Source of the DNA: Telopea speciosissima
Taxonomy: Eukaryota > Streptophyta > Magnoliopsida > Proteales > Proteaceae
NCBI RefSeq assembly: GCF_018873765.1
Contig: NC_057925.1
Location: 14,147,568 to 14,211,567 of the forward strand
Length of the DNA: 64,000 nucleotides
Direction: 5' to 3'
The position numbers were made by a program, and so were the translations under genes. The notes below the pieces were generated by a model. The model ran no database searches and was not told the origin of the DNA. It saw only the letters and a program-made list of their open reading frames with translations. Shown piece after piece: positions 25,046-35,982 of the stretch (position 1 is the first letter of the stretch; each line of letters starts with the position of its first letter).

Positions 25046-26191
25046 GGTACCGTTGGACAATGTTACTAGTGTTTCTATGCCGTTTCTGACAAAAAACGTA
25101 TTTTGGTGTTACTGTTACAAGAATAACGTTTCTGGCTTCTTGAAAGGTGTTTGATAAACTTGTTCCAGAAACGTATCCAGAACACTATTAATACTGAAAA
25201 TATATGTAGTACAATGACTCAAATCAGACTGCAGATTTCAATCAGCTTCCTGAATCACAGTGCTTATTGAAGCTTATACATCGTGGATATCTCATCATCT
25301 ACCTGAGTTATATAAATTTAACCATATAAGTTTTGATTTAAACAAGATAACATGGCCATACAAAAAAATATCTTGAACTCGGTAAACGAAATCCACACAC
25401 AACAGAAACGTGGCCACAAAGACAACAAGGAGTTTTGCACAGATAACAGGGGAATATCAACAGAAACCAATTTACCCTGCAAAGCATAAATGAAATCCAT
25501 GAACAATTACTACTGAACATTTAAATGACCATATCTTTAATTGCTTTTAACAATGGAGGAGAAAGAGTTGCAGTCAGAAAACCCTGATCCGAGCCTCCCA
25601 AACGAATGACGGAGTTGCAGAGATAGGGCTGGTTCGATCTTAGGTACCGTCTGGAAGAGTTGGAGATTTTATGGTTGAATCGAACTTAGCATTGTTCGAA
25701 ATAGTTGCAGACTAGGGCAAACTTGAGCCTAGGTCATATTTCGAACAGATCCATAGTCAAACGATGTCCCTCACCTTCCGCTGTGTACAGAGATAAGAGA
25801 GGCGAGAAACAGAGCAAGAGAGAGAGAGATGAAAGGAAGAGAGACTACCTACCATTCAACAATGGAGCTTCCTTCAGATCCGGTGAAGCTTCTGCCAGAG
25901 AGCGAGAGAGGAGAGTCGAGATGCGGCTCGTTTTTTTTGTCAATTCGTCTTTATGAGTGATGAGGGAGTTGGGTGACAGTCTTTAGGTTTTGGTCCAAAA
26001 AATGTAAAAACAACAAATTGTTGTTATTACAAAAACGTTTTTAAATTCTTAAGTTGTTATAAATTTCTATTTTTGTTATAAAAAATAAGTGAAACAAAAT
26101 GGATTTCTCAAACGTGTTTTCTGTGCTAATTGTGTGCTGGAAACATTAATAGCATAGAAACAACAGAAACAAAATGTTGTCAAACGATACC
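25046..26191. mobile_element. PIF/Harbinger-like non-autonomous element
   Basis: The ends ggtaccgttggacaa and ttgtcaaacgatacc form a terminal inverted repeat with two mismatches. The trinucleotide taa flanks both ends (25043-25045 and 26192-26194), as Harbinger-type elements duplicate. Sub-terminal segments (gtttctatgc and gcatagaaac) also invert. There is no transposase. The interior (about 25300-25960) looks unlike the ends: GA-rich, then a mixed-composition block that on the minus strand resembles a gene 5' UTR with a gtaggt donor and a downstream tttgcag acceptor. Confidence 0.65.
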
Positions 26192-26194
26192 TAA

Positions 26195-26469
26195 GTGAAA
26201 CAAAAGTAAATATGAAGGAATTAGAAAATGATGGATATGAACCACGTAGAAAGGACAAATGAAAAATACAACCTATGGACTACTACATGAAATATGTATC
26301 AATAAGAGAATGAGAAAGTGAGAAACAAAGAATGAACCTACCAAAATCATGGTCTGATACTATACATGATGAACTATTATGACACTTAGAATGGTATAGG
26401 GATGAATTCTAACTATGAGTTTTTAGCTTAAGCCTCTTGGATGGACTGAAATTGTATGTAGATTATAAG
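26195..26469. other. AT-rich spacer, nothing recognised
   Basis: No gene or repeat structure that I can support. Confidence 0.35.
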
Positions 26470-26640
26470 AACCTGGGGAATAATTATCACCTCCAATTCA
26501 TGCCCACTCCAATTTCCTCCAATTCCTCACATAGGAGCGGAAATGACCACCCTACCCCACCTTGGGCAGGGGGTAGGGTGGTCATTTTTGCTCCTATGTG
26601 AGGAATTGGAGGGGATAACGATTCGGGGTTTGGGGGGGGG
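26470..26640. repeat. Palindromic MITE
   Basis: A near-perfect hairpin: aattcctcacataggagcgg with aaatgaccaccctacccc on the left, ggggtagggtggtcattttt and gctcctatgtgaggaatt on the right. The outer parts (ggggaataattatcacctcc and ggaggggataacgattc) also pair. The left arm has a small duplication of ctccaatt. Confidence 0.8.
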
Positions 26641-26802
26641 AACGTAATTAACAAGAGTAGATTAGACTTTGAGATTGAATAAATGGTAATTATTCAACCT
26701 AATGATTACGCCTAAACTAAATTAAATTAGTCAAATAAAACAATAGAACTTGAGATTTGATTAAATTAAAGAATTAAATAAAGTGAAGAGTTAGTTTTGT
26801 GA

Positions 26803-28440
26803 TTTTTTTTTTATGAAATCAGAAGCAAATTTAAATAAAAAATTGAGTATAAGTCTGAGAAAGTTCCTGTAAAAGAGTCAGAGCACTTGGTAGATCTAGC
26901 CCTATTGGCCAATACATGAGCTGTCCTAACTACATCTCTACTAGTCTTTAATACATTAACTGATTCAAAAAACTCAAAAAGTGAAGATATGCTATAGAGT
27001 AGATGAAAGAGCTGCCACGGCCATTTGTGAAAATTTTCCCTTTTTTAGCCACACCTCCGTGTTTGCAGAATCTGTCCAAATGCTCAAGTGCTTGATGCTT
27101 TTTTGCATTGCTTTACTGATTCCTTGTTTGATAGCCCTTCCTTTTGCTTCATCTGCTGAATCTACGAGATCATGGTAAAAAAGAAGGCATAGTTCTCCTC
27201 ATCAATTCATAAGATAGAAGCCCAACTACCTTAGTGTTGGTATGAAATTTACTTTTAGTAAAATCATCACTGTACAAAAAGATAAAAAGCCCAATACCGT
27301 ATTTACGGAAAGAGATGAAATCCTAAATTCCATGGGTGAAAGAAACCAAACCATCCCAGAGAACTGACATTCAAAAAAGAGCTGCAACACACATTCCTCA
27401 GCATTTTTACATAGAACACAAGTGGTTTCTATGAGAAAACATTTATTAAGATAAGCTCTGGTTAGGATCCCATTGTGACAGCATTACCAAAGAAATACCG
27501 TAAATTTGGGGTGAACCTTCAACGTCCAAATGCTCTTCCAAAGAAAAGAAATAGAGGGATGGATGGGTGTGGATTCATTAGAGTTAAGTTTCAAGAGACA
27601 TGAAGCTGCAATTATGGTGGAGAAGTTACCGGTTACCGAAAATGAAGCTGCAATTATGGTGGAGAAGTTACCGGTTACCGAAAAAGGGCAGAATAATTCA
27701 TCTCTAGTGAAAGATGGAGAAATCTTCACATTAAGAATGACTTTGTTAATGTTGGAGGAGAAAATAGAAGAGTTAAAGAGAAACATTCCATACTCCATTG
27801 GTTCCTATTAGATCCGCAACCTTGGAGTACATGGTAGATGAATTCGGAAGATGAGGGATGGAGAATGAGGGTAGTGAAGGAATCCACGGATCCGTCCAGA
27901 TGTTCACCAAATTACCAGAGCCGGTCCTCCCGCTGAGGAGATTTGTAAATGTGAGCAATATTTTTAATAGGGGAAGGTATTGGTACACGGTAGATTCCGT
28001 GCATCAATGCATTCAATAGGGGGCGGTATTTCATACAGGCCGTGTACATGCACGACCGTGTATCAAAACTTCTGCCTTTTTAATATTCTCCTCCAAAATT
28101 TAGAGCAGTTCTATGACAAGAAACCTCAAGCAGAGAAGAGTTATTAAACTATTTTGCTTTCCAAACTTTTTTTTTTTGGTAGAAGCTTTCAAAACTTGAA
28201 ACCATAGGGTAGAAGGAATTTTTAACATTCTCCAGCAGAGATTTAAAAGTAGTGTGAGATTATGATTAGCACAGAACGAAAACCAAGGCCTCCACAGGAT
28301 TTGGGTTGACAAAGATATTTCCAAGAGAAGAGTAAGTTGATAAACAGACTTGAACAAACTACTAAATGGACCTAAACACATATCTGAAGGATAGATACGA
28401 ATATCATAAGCCCAATGCGCCAAGAGAGAGAGAGTCTAAA
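26803..28440 (-). mobile_element. 5'-truncated L1-like LINE, 3' end of ORF2
   Basis: On the minus strand it reads SLFKSVYQLTLLLEIS, then SGRTGSGNLVNIWTDPWIPS, IHPSISFLWKSIWTLKVHPK and an RNase H-like DSADEAKGRAIKQG, with frameshifts and stops. This is the RT C-terminus, zf-RVT and RNase H of plant L1-type elements. A T-run at 26803-26812 on the plus strand is its poly(A) tail. A 42-bp tandem duplication lies at 27601-27684. A small MITE is nested at 27970-28076. The 5' boundary is uncertain and may reach 28511. Confidence 0.8.
27970..28076. mobile_element. 107-bp foldback MITE with exact 9-bp target duplication
   Basis: Inserted in the LINE. tttttaata occurs at 27961-27969 and again at 28077-28085. 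The arms ggtattggtacacggtagat and accgtgtatcaaaacttc are inverted. The 9-bp duplication suggests Mutator-type transposition. Confidence 0.75.
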
Positions 28441-28668
28441 TCCTTTCTTTTCCTCCATATCTAGTTAACCCACATAGGAAAGATTGATACCTGCAAGTCT
28501 CTTAACTTGTGTCAAGCTGCGTAAGCATTGGGTGCCAATCTTGGCTTCACCATGGCCGAGAGAGGCACAGCCTTATGCAAAGCAAGCCCAAATGCTTCAT
28601 CCATATGGAGCTTAGTCCCCGGAAAAATCTTCCAATCAAAAGCATGCCCAAGGGTGCATGGTTCCTAA

Positions 28669-29214
28669 TAGGGCTGCAACAGCGTCAGGTTGGGCCGGGC
28701 TTTGTAAAACCCTAGCCCAACCCTGAGTCCCCTTAGCTGGGCCCAGGCTTGACCCGAGTTTGACTTAGGGCCTAAAAAATCCAACCCTGACCTGCCTTCA
28801 GGGTCGGGCCGGGCTGACCCTGATTGGCTCTAATCATGGAGAGGGGGAAGGAAATGTGCTGGAATGGGCCGGGTAGAAAATTATCAATTTTATTTAAAAT
28901 AACACTATAATAAAATGTATTATATCACATACTATCTTCATATATAATATATTATATAACAAAATGTGGATGACGTTAAAAGCTTATAATATATATATTA
29001 TATCAATATATATTTTATAGTATAATTTAAAACAGGGTCGGGTCGGGCCTGGCCAGACTTAGCCTGAGGCCTCAACCCTGGCCCGACCCAACCCTGACTT
29101 AGGGCCAGAAATTTCCAACCCTGACCTGCCCTCAGGGCCAAATATCTCAGTCCAAGCCCTGTTCGGTCTCAGGGCGGGTTCGGGCCGACAGGGCCAAACT
29201 TGCACCACTAACTA
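28669..29214. mobile_element. hAT-like MITE in the CYP75A pseudogene
   Basis: Comparison with the intact gene defines the insert. Flanks are gttcctaa (28661-28668) and cttcctaa (29215-29222), an 8-bp duplication with one mismatch. The ends tagggctgcaac and gcaccacta are roughly inverted. The interior is built of words such as gggtcgggccgggctgaccc and gccctgacc, plus an AT-rich core at about 28890-29030. Confidence 0.8.
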
Positions 29215-29427
29215 CTTCCTAATAGTATGTATTCCACCAACACAATCCCCATTCTCGTCCCTGCACAGATCCTTCTCCCAGCCCCAAATGGAATCAATTC
29301 GAAATCATTCCCAAAAGGATCAGATCAATCTTAGCATTCCTCCCACTCTAGAAGCTCTCGGGTGAAATCAATTGGGTTTTCCCACACATTGGGGTCTCTC
29401 CCTATTCCCCATATGTCGTTGACGCTT

Positions 29428-29616
29428 CAATTCAGATCCTCTACGGCGCAGCTGCCCGTAGCGGCCTATGCGGCGCAGACTGAGCCGCACGCGTAAAGAC
29501 CGCCTTACCCCGCTCGAGCAAGGCATTTGGGCAGGGGTAAGGCGGTCTTTATGCGTGCGGCTCAGTCTGCACGCTTAGGCCGCTATGGGCAGCTGCGCCA
29601 TAGAGGATCTGAATCC
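29428..29616. mobile_element. 189-bp palindromic MITE in the CYP75A pseudogene
   Basis: An almost perfect hairpin, ttcagatcctctacggcgca against ggcgcagctgcccatagcgg (read on the complement), with inner arms agaccgccttacccc and ggggtaaggcggtct. The flanks ttgacgctt and ttaacattt (9 bp, three mismatches) resemble one another and the uninterrupted gene. It belongs to the same family as the element at 30888-31076. Confidence 0.85.
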
Positions 29617-29951
29617 GTTAACATTTAGCCTAGTGTTCTTAGGTATGTAATAGCCGTTTACCTCACAAGGTTCAGTGGAGACTCGAGGGAGGTTTAATGG
29701 TGTTGATGGGTGTTTTTTGAAGGTCTCCTTGCTGACGACTTGAAGGTATGTGAGCTTTGGGATATCGGATTATTGAAGCCGGCAGTTTTTCATCATCTCT
29801 GCTAGTGCCCACTCAATTATACTCGATGATTATGTATCAGTTCCAGCTGAGAACAGGTTCTGTAAGGAGAAGAATGAGAAATGTTTCATATTTAACTCGG
29901 TGAGTCAAACTTAGGGTTACTGCCCATTTAATAGATGAAATGGAGGATCTA

Positions 29952-31489
29952 ATTTTTTTTTGGGTGCATAAAGAAAAATTTAATATTAACATAGGCAAAG
30001 TACAGTAGAGTTTCTTATACAAAAGGAGGATTTCAGTCAAAAAATGAAGTAACAAGGGCATGAATTTTGATGGCCAGAATTCCTTAGAAGGATTTAGTAG
30101 CAAGGTTGGAATGATGCCATTGGAGCACCATATCTTGCTGATTGGGATCTGATCATCCTTCGGTTGATCAATTCCTACTAGAATGTCAACTAATTCTGCC
30201 TCCACTACGCTTCCAAAACTTGCAACTATCATTATAACATTTCCTTGAAACAAAATGCAAAAAGCCTATGCAGAGGACACTAGGGTTGGGTTAGCAACTC
30301 TTTAACAAATTAAAATATAATAGTCATAATAAGGAAGAGAGAGATTAGATAAATATTGATCAGAGATTAAAATAGAAGAAGAAAATAAATCATCCATGGT
30401 GGCAGACGATGGAGGGTTGATATTTAGATCACATAACCAATGAGAGACCTGATGAAGAACTATATGAGGATCAGGTTTAGTTAATCCTTTAAGGATTTTG
30501 TTCCGAATATTGCAAATAAATAAAAGATGAACACACAAAAAAACCATAACAATATGATTTTATCAAGGGATCCATTTGATAGGAGGGAAACATAGAAGGT
30601 TGTCAGTGAAGAGTGAGAGATGCATTCCGTTCATAGTCCCAAAGGACCTATAACCCATAAGCTTTTAGACCAATCATAGGAGATGAAGAGGTGCCAAATC
30701 GACTCTGCACCAGATCCACAAGAACATATTGTGGCTCAACTGGAATTCACTTTGAGTTAATTGCTTTAACTGAGATTCCTCTATGTAAAACACACCAAAA
30801 AAATAATTTAAATTTAAAATGTAATTTCATTTTCCAAAAGAATCACCACTACTTAGAAAGGTTAGATGCATAGGAAGGCCTAACATGGGATGCGGATCCT
30901 CTACTTTCGAGCTGCCCATATTGTGCCATGCGCCCCAAACACAGCAAGGCGGTAAAAAGACCACCCTACCCTTGCCTGAGCGCCTTGTTTGAGTGGGGAT
31001 AAGGCAGTCTTTTCCACCTTATTGTGTGTGGGGCGCATTGAAGTAGGGGTAGCTCGGAAATAAAGGATCTGCATCCCCTAACATGTTGGGAAAAAAATTT
31101 AGCAGCTAATTTGATAGATAGTACACCTCCATTGGTCTGCAGTTCCAGGTAAAGCAATAAAAGTAATTTCATCAACAAAACAAATAGAAACTAAGGAAAA
31201 AAAAAAGTAAATCACGATTTCAACCTTTGTCAGAAGTCATCCCAATAACCTAAATGGATGAGTTAACCGAGGTAAAATTTAGAGGTAAAGTAGATACAAA
31301 AATAGAAAGAATCCATTGGTCGTCCCAAGAAAATGTGGACGATTTCATTCCCAATGTGAACTTGTGAGTAATCCTTTTAAGGGATGGAGGAACATGTGCA
31401 ACGTTGTTCCATCTCCAAGAATCTCTCTTATTAAGGACCTTAGGGTTGAGGGGAGAAGAATTAAGGGAATACTTTGCTTTCAAAACCTT
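29952..31489 (-). mobile_element. 5'-truncated L1-like LINE in the pseudogene intron
   Basis: Flanked by ggatcta (29945-29951 and 31490-31496), with a plus-strand T-run at 29952-29960 as poly(A). On the minus strand it reads DSWRWNNVAHVPPSLKRITH, then GSGAESIWHLFISYDWSKSL, HLLFICNIRNKILKG and an RNase H-like ASFGSVVEAELVDILVG. A palindromic MITE is nested at 30888-31076. Confidence 0.85.
30888..31076. mobile_element. 189-bp palindromic MITE with perfect 9-bp duplication
   Basis: cctaacatg at 30879-30887 and 31077-31085. The ends ggatgcggatcctctac and aaaggatctgcatcc are inverted, and the inner arms ccccaaacacagcaaggcgg and ccttattgtgtgtggggc pair. Same length and end type as 29428-29616. Confidence 0.88.
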
Positions 31490-31940
31490 GGATCTATATT
31501 GATATTAACACATGGTAGGCAGTCGGTCTCTCTTGTCTGGTTGAAGTTGATAGGTCATTCATATTTTACCAAAAAAAAAAAAAATAGGTCATTCATAAAG
31601 TTTTGATGATTATTATCAAAAATAGTATATATGTATATATATAAAAGTGTACCACGAGTCCATAAATGGTGTCTAATTTTCTGGCATGGCAATTATTTGT
31701 GGTCTTTGAAAGATTGTTTAGACATTTTGACCATTAGGTAAAGGGTAGTTCTTAGAACATATATATTTATATATATATATTTTTTTTTTAGGAAAAGGGT
31801 TTTCTGGGCAAGCGACATAGAGAATTCCATATCTTTTTTTTTTGGTAAAGAGAAGCCCATCTCTAAGGCATGGTAAAGGGGCATCATATATTGAAGGGTA
31901 GTAAGGACATTTTATGTGAGGAAGAGAGAAACAGACAGAG

Positions 31941-32198
31941 TGAAACGCTTCAAGAAGATGGTATAGTACCGGTTCGCCTGGGAGATCGTTGAGGTGTCTC
32001 TACCAAGAGACGGCTTAGTACCAGGGGTTTGGGATATCGATGAGGGGGTGCAAACTTAGTCTCACATCGGCTAGGAAGAGATATCTTGAGCTATTGATAA
32101 AGAGTAGCATATATCCTCTACTTGAAATGATGCATTTTAAAGCTGTGAGGCTCGTTGGGCCAAAGCGGATAATATTATGCGTGCCAAGGTAAGGGCTC
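31941..32198 (+). mobile_element. Solo LTR or TRIM-like repeat, copy 1
   Basis: Closely related to the reverse complement of 50669-50933; shared segments include agtaccgg, ggcttagta, aaacttagt, cacatcggctag and ttgggccaaag. It begins TGAAACGC, and cagag flanks both sides (31936-31940 and 32199-32203), a possible 5-bp duplication. No coding capacity. Confidence 0.55.
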
Positions 32199-32877
32199 AG
32201 AGTACCCTACGAAAGCGGCCGCTTAGAGAACCTTTTCTTTTGTTCTTATTTGTGATACCACCAGGGATTTAGTAATCAGTATCGGAAATGGTATCAGTCT
32301 CGATCGATACTGATTTAGATCGGCCTCAGCCAATATGAATTTGGATCAGCCTCTATCAGACGGATTTACCCTTGGTTTTATTTAAAATTATCGATTGTTT
32401 TACCATTTTCCCTTAGTCTATACCGATAGACTGATATGGGACCAGCTAAGAATTAGTATAACCCCTACCAATACCGATACGAATCGATATATCTGGTCAA
32501 TCCGATATCAATTCCTCAAACTATGGATACCACAGACTTTTTAAACCTCAAGGATTTAGTCATGTATTCATGTAAGACCTATTTTATGGGAATAACTACT
32601 AATTATGCATAGATCCCATCCCATGTATGTGAGTTACTCAATCAACCCTTAACTCTTTTTTTTGGTAAAGATCAACCCTTACTTTTGCTTCTTAGTATTC
32701 CTTAACTATTCTGTATTCTACCAAAAGAGAGAGAGAAAAAAAAAAAAACCTATTTTGTATCCCCTAGAATGCCAACTTATTCTAGGGAGAATCTTTACCT
32801 CTAGATTTTTTGCATCTCAACTAACTCCTATTATTTCTTTATTAAATTAAGTTTTGAACATGATAGAATAATACTAC

Positions 32878-33012
32878 AGGGAGAATGTTCTATGTGCTGC
32901 AACTGTGCTTAGGCACATGGGCCTGCCACTCAAGGGGGCAGAGTGATCATTGCGCCTACCCCCATGTGCCTGGCCGTAGCCTGCGCTGCGGCATAGAGAA
33001 CAACACCCCAAT
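32878..33012. repeat. Foldback MITE in the CYP75A pseudogene intron
   Basis: gcaactgtgcttaggcacat pairs with atgtgcctggccgtagcc, and gttctatgtgctgc pairs with gcggcatagagaac. The centre contains gagtgatcattgcgcc. Confidence 0.65.
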
Positions 33013-33421
33013 ACCAAAAATTACCCATAATTGCTTGATTGAGATACACATCCTACTCATTCAATTTTTGTTCTTATAGAAACTTAATCAATTTGGAGCT
33101 AGCGTGCACGCTTCACATATGGTTGAGTGATGATATCTTACGTTTTTGCTTCCATAAATAATCTCCTAATACGGTTAGCCAATCACATGGAATCCACTCC
33201 TTTCTCTCTCTCTCTCTTTAATGGATTCTATGTGGTTGGCCAAGGTCGTCCGAGAATGTGAACTGCCTCTTTCAAGTACTCTTAAGAAGCTGCGATGAGG
33301 CAGTTACTATTACCTAATCACATTGCACATGTGAATACAGTATGTATATCGCCTTGTCATAATGAGCAAAATATTTATTTTTGTTTTATGCTTTCATTGT
33401 ACTTCATATGTTTCTTGTAAG

Positions 33422-33872
33422 TTGGGGAGTCAAAGTTGGGATCGAACCGGGTAAATTGGCCCAAACTGAGCCAAAATCTTATTGGGCTGGTTTCGGTTTT
33501 GGGGATTATGACCCCAAAAACGAAATTTGAAAGCACCCGAAACCAAATCGAAACCAACTCAAAACCTAGACTGAAATTGAAGCCAAATCGATATACCCTG
33601 ATAAGAAACCGATAACAACCCGAAACTCATTAAAAATCATATATATTTTTTATAATTTTATATAAATGTGTTTGATAAATCGAACCCAAACCAAACCAAA
33701 ATCGAAACTGACCCGTTAATAAACCGATACAATAAATGATGTAAATCCGAAACCAAACCGAGCCGAAACTGAACTTTCCTTATTGGTTTGGTTTCGGTTT
33801 AACCAAATTCCCACACTGAAATCGACTCAAACTGAGCCAAAACCGACCCAAACCGACCGATTGACACCCCTA
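33422..33872. mobile_element. hAT-like MITE in the pseudogene intron
   Basis: Absent from the homologous intron at 40960-40985. Flanks are cttgtaag (33414-33421) and cttgttgg (33873-33880), 8 bp with two mismatches. The ends ttggggagtcaa and ttgacacccctac are inverted. The interior repeats short words such as aaaccgaaccc and accaaaaccg. Confidence 0.75.
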
Positions 33873-34091
33873 CTTGTTGGCTCTACGAGTCAACTCACCT
33901 AATCACTAATCCGAGTCCTACTTAGCCCGGTGAGTCATCAGTGACTCAATCTCTGATTAATTTCCAGAATACTAATATTTTGAAACATTGTTATATCTCC
34001 AATGGTCCAGGTTCGATCGAATGTATGAGTGTTAGATTGGGTCGACCTAGTATAAAATAGGTTAAAGGGTTTAATTTAATGCATTTCATCA

Positions 34092-35982
34092 TATGGCTCT
34101 ACAACGGTGTTGTGCATCACTCTTATCGTCAGTAGTTCAGAGGTATTCCCCACCCTTTCTTTAGTTCTTTTAGTATTAGATTACTATTTTCCCTTGATTT
34201 TCACTGAAGCTAGGGCACATTTCAATATCATTTTCACCATTTTTCCGAACTGGAGTTTTCATCGCTTTTAGCTAATTTGAATCTTTCGATTTAATTGCTT
34301 TCAACTTGTTTTAGTTTATTTATATGTTTTCATTATACTTTCACCGTTGATTTTATCACTTTGCCTTTATTTTGAGTTTTAGATCCATTCCCTCTCCTTT
34401 TTTTGCGTTTTTCACCTCTTTTAGGATAAATTAGCATTAAGGGTATTTTCATAATTCCCCCCATGCAGAAATTTCCCTTTATTTGTTTCCATTATTTCTA
34501 ATGTAATGTATGCTATTTTTCATCCTCAACATGTTCACCATGTACTTGTTTGCCATGATTCCCATGGCTTAATGCTTTATGTCGCCTATTTTTCATGTTT
34601 TGATCTTTGAATGACAAATCTCTAATTTTCAGCATGCCTATAAACATCTCCAGCATGGGTAGCATAGGAGTTATTCCTCTCCATTATATCATGTTTGATT
34701 TACATTCTAATATACTAACCTTGCGGGGCAAAGCGGGATTTAAGTATGCCATCCATCCTCTTTCTGTGAATTTTTTGTGTGTGATTTCCAAGCATGTTTG
34801 TTTGTTTATTTTAATTTTGGCTCATTCAAAAATATTCAACTTGGGGAAGAGTTCTTTTTATATATTTTTAGTTTGGTTTTAGACCCTGATCTAAGTGGCG
34901 ACTCCTTCTTAATGAGACTTTGAGGTCTGGTTTCCTCTCCCTTGAAACCCATTGTCCTCACAAAAAGAGAGAGAGAGAGAGAGAAGAGATAACACAAAAA
35001 TTTAGAGTGGTTCGGGCCCAACTGTAGTCTTACGTCCACCTCTATTAACTGATTCTTCTCCTAAGCAAGAATCAAGCCATTACACCAACTCAATCACTCT
35101 TTTAAATTGAATACTCGGACCACCCTGATCAAGAATTTACACTTGACACATACAGACCAAGAATTTCCTTGTTGAGGCTTAACTTACAACAAAATATGGC
35201 TTCTTTCTTTAAGCCCGATATTGTAATACCTTTAAAGCACAGTTTTGGTCAATAGAAGACGTCTATCTTTTGAATATACAATGCAACTCTTTCTCAAGAT
35301 GATGTAAACACTTGAGCATAGTTACAACAGCAACTACTCATGATATACATGATAAAACATAGTTCCTCTCAAGATGATCACAAGTTTTAGCTCTTCACAC
35401 TTGCTATTTTCTGAAGATTGTATTAATTAATTCATAAGATCAAGAGACTCCGTCTTTTTATAGGCAAATGAATGAATTGTTAAACTTGCTGTTAGAGTCA
35501 ACCACAATTTCTCCTTTGAATATTTGAATTTACTTTCCATTCCCAAGAGAAAACTAGAAGTTGGAGAACCACAATTTCTCCTTTTATTTAAAAATCGTAA
35601 AGAGATAAAATACAAGAGAAATAGGAATTAACAAACCTAGATAGGAAAGGAAAGATTATAAACTACAAGTATCTTAACTTATATCAAACCTAGCTTCAAT
35701 GATCTCCTCTATCCCAAACAAGTCCATAAACATCTTCTGTTAGGGTTTAGGGTTTAAGCACAAGGTTGCTTAAAGCAATACACCATGCATATCAAGTTTG
35801 GAATAAACAGGTTGCTACCTCCAGCTAATATTTATAGAAAAGACTAGGGTTTTTAGGTTAGATGGGTTCTATCCAATGGAACCCACCACACCCTGATTCC
35901 TTATTCAAGTAGACTTATATTAGAACATATATTAGGGTTATAGAATATACCCAGCATCCTCTACCACTTAAAAAAACCCATA
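34092..35982. other. Spacer between the CYP75A duplicates, LTR-like remnants
   Basis: No gene. About 34130-34940 resembles worn LTR sequence of gypsy-type elements (gaccctgatctaagtggcga ahead of ctcc is typical). A GA run lies at 34964-34985. The segment gtggttcgggcccaactgta and cgtccacc at about 35008-35040 is a widespread plant repeat type. The rest is AT-rich. Confidence 0.4.

Larger units (their letters stand above)
28512..29858 (-). pseudogene. CYP75A: Flavonoid 3',5'-hydroxylase exon 2, broken duplicate
   Basis: A co-linear copy of the intact exon 2 at 35983-36612: same stop-codon end, the same heme-region DNA (cagatccttctcccagcccc), same acceptor and a related intron start. It is interrupted by a hAT-like MITE (28669-29214) and a palindromic MITE (29428-29616). 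About 70 bp are missing near 29780, in the region where the intact gene encodes [15 protein letters not shown]. There are additional small indels. It lacks exon 1 altogether. It cannot make a P450. Confidence 0.92.
29859..34091 (-). pseudogene. Intron of the CYP75A duplicate, exon 1 missing
   Basis: The intron matches the intact gene's intron in blocks: about 29859-29951 with 36613-36704, 31490-31760 with 36700-36885, 32240-33420 with parts of 37450-37650 and 39580-40960, and 33881-34091 with 40975-41188. Similarity ends at tttcatca, 79 bp short of the place where exon 1 should end. Insertions in this copy are a LINE (29952-31489), a solo LTR (about 31941-32198) and a hAT-like MITE (33422-33872). 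Confidence 0.8.
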
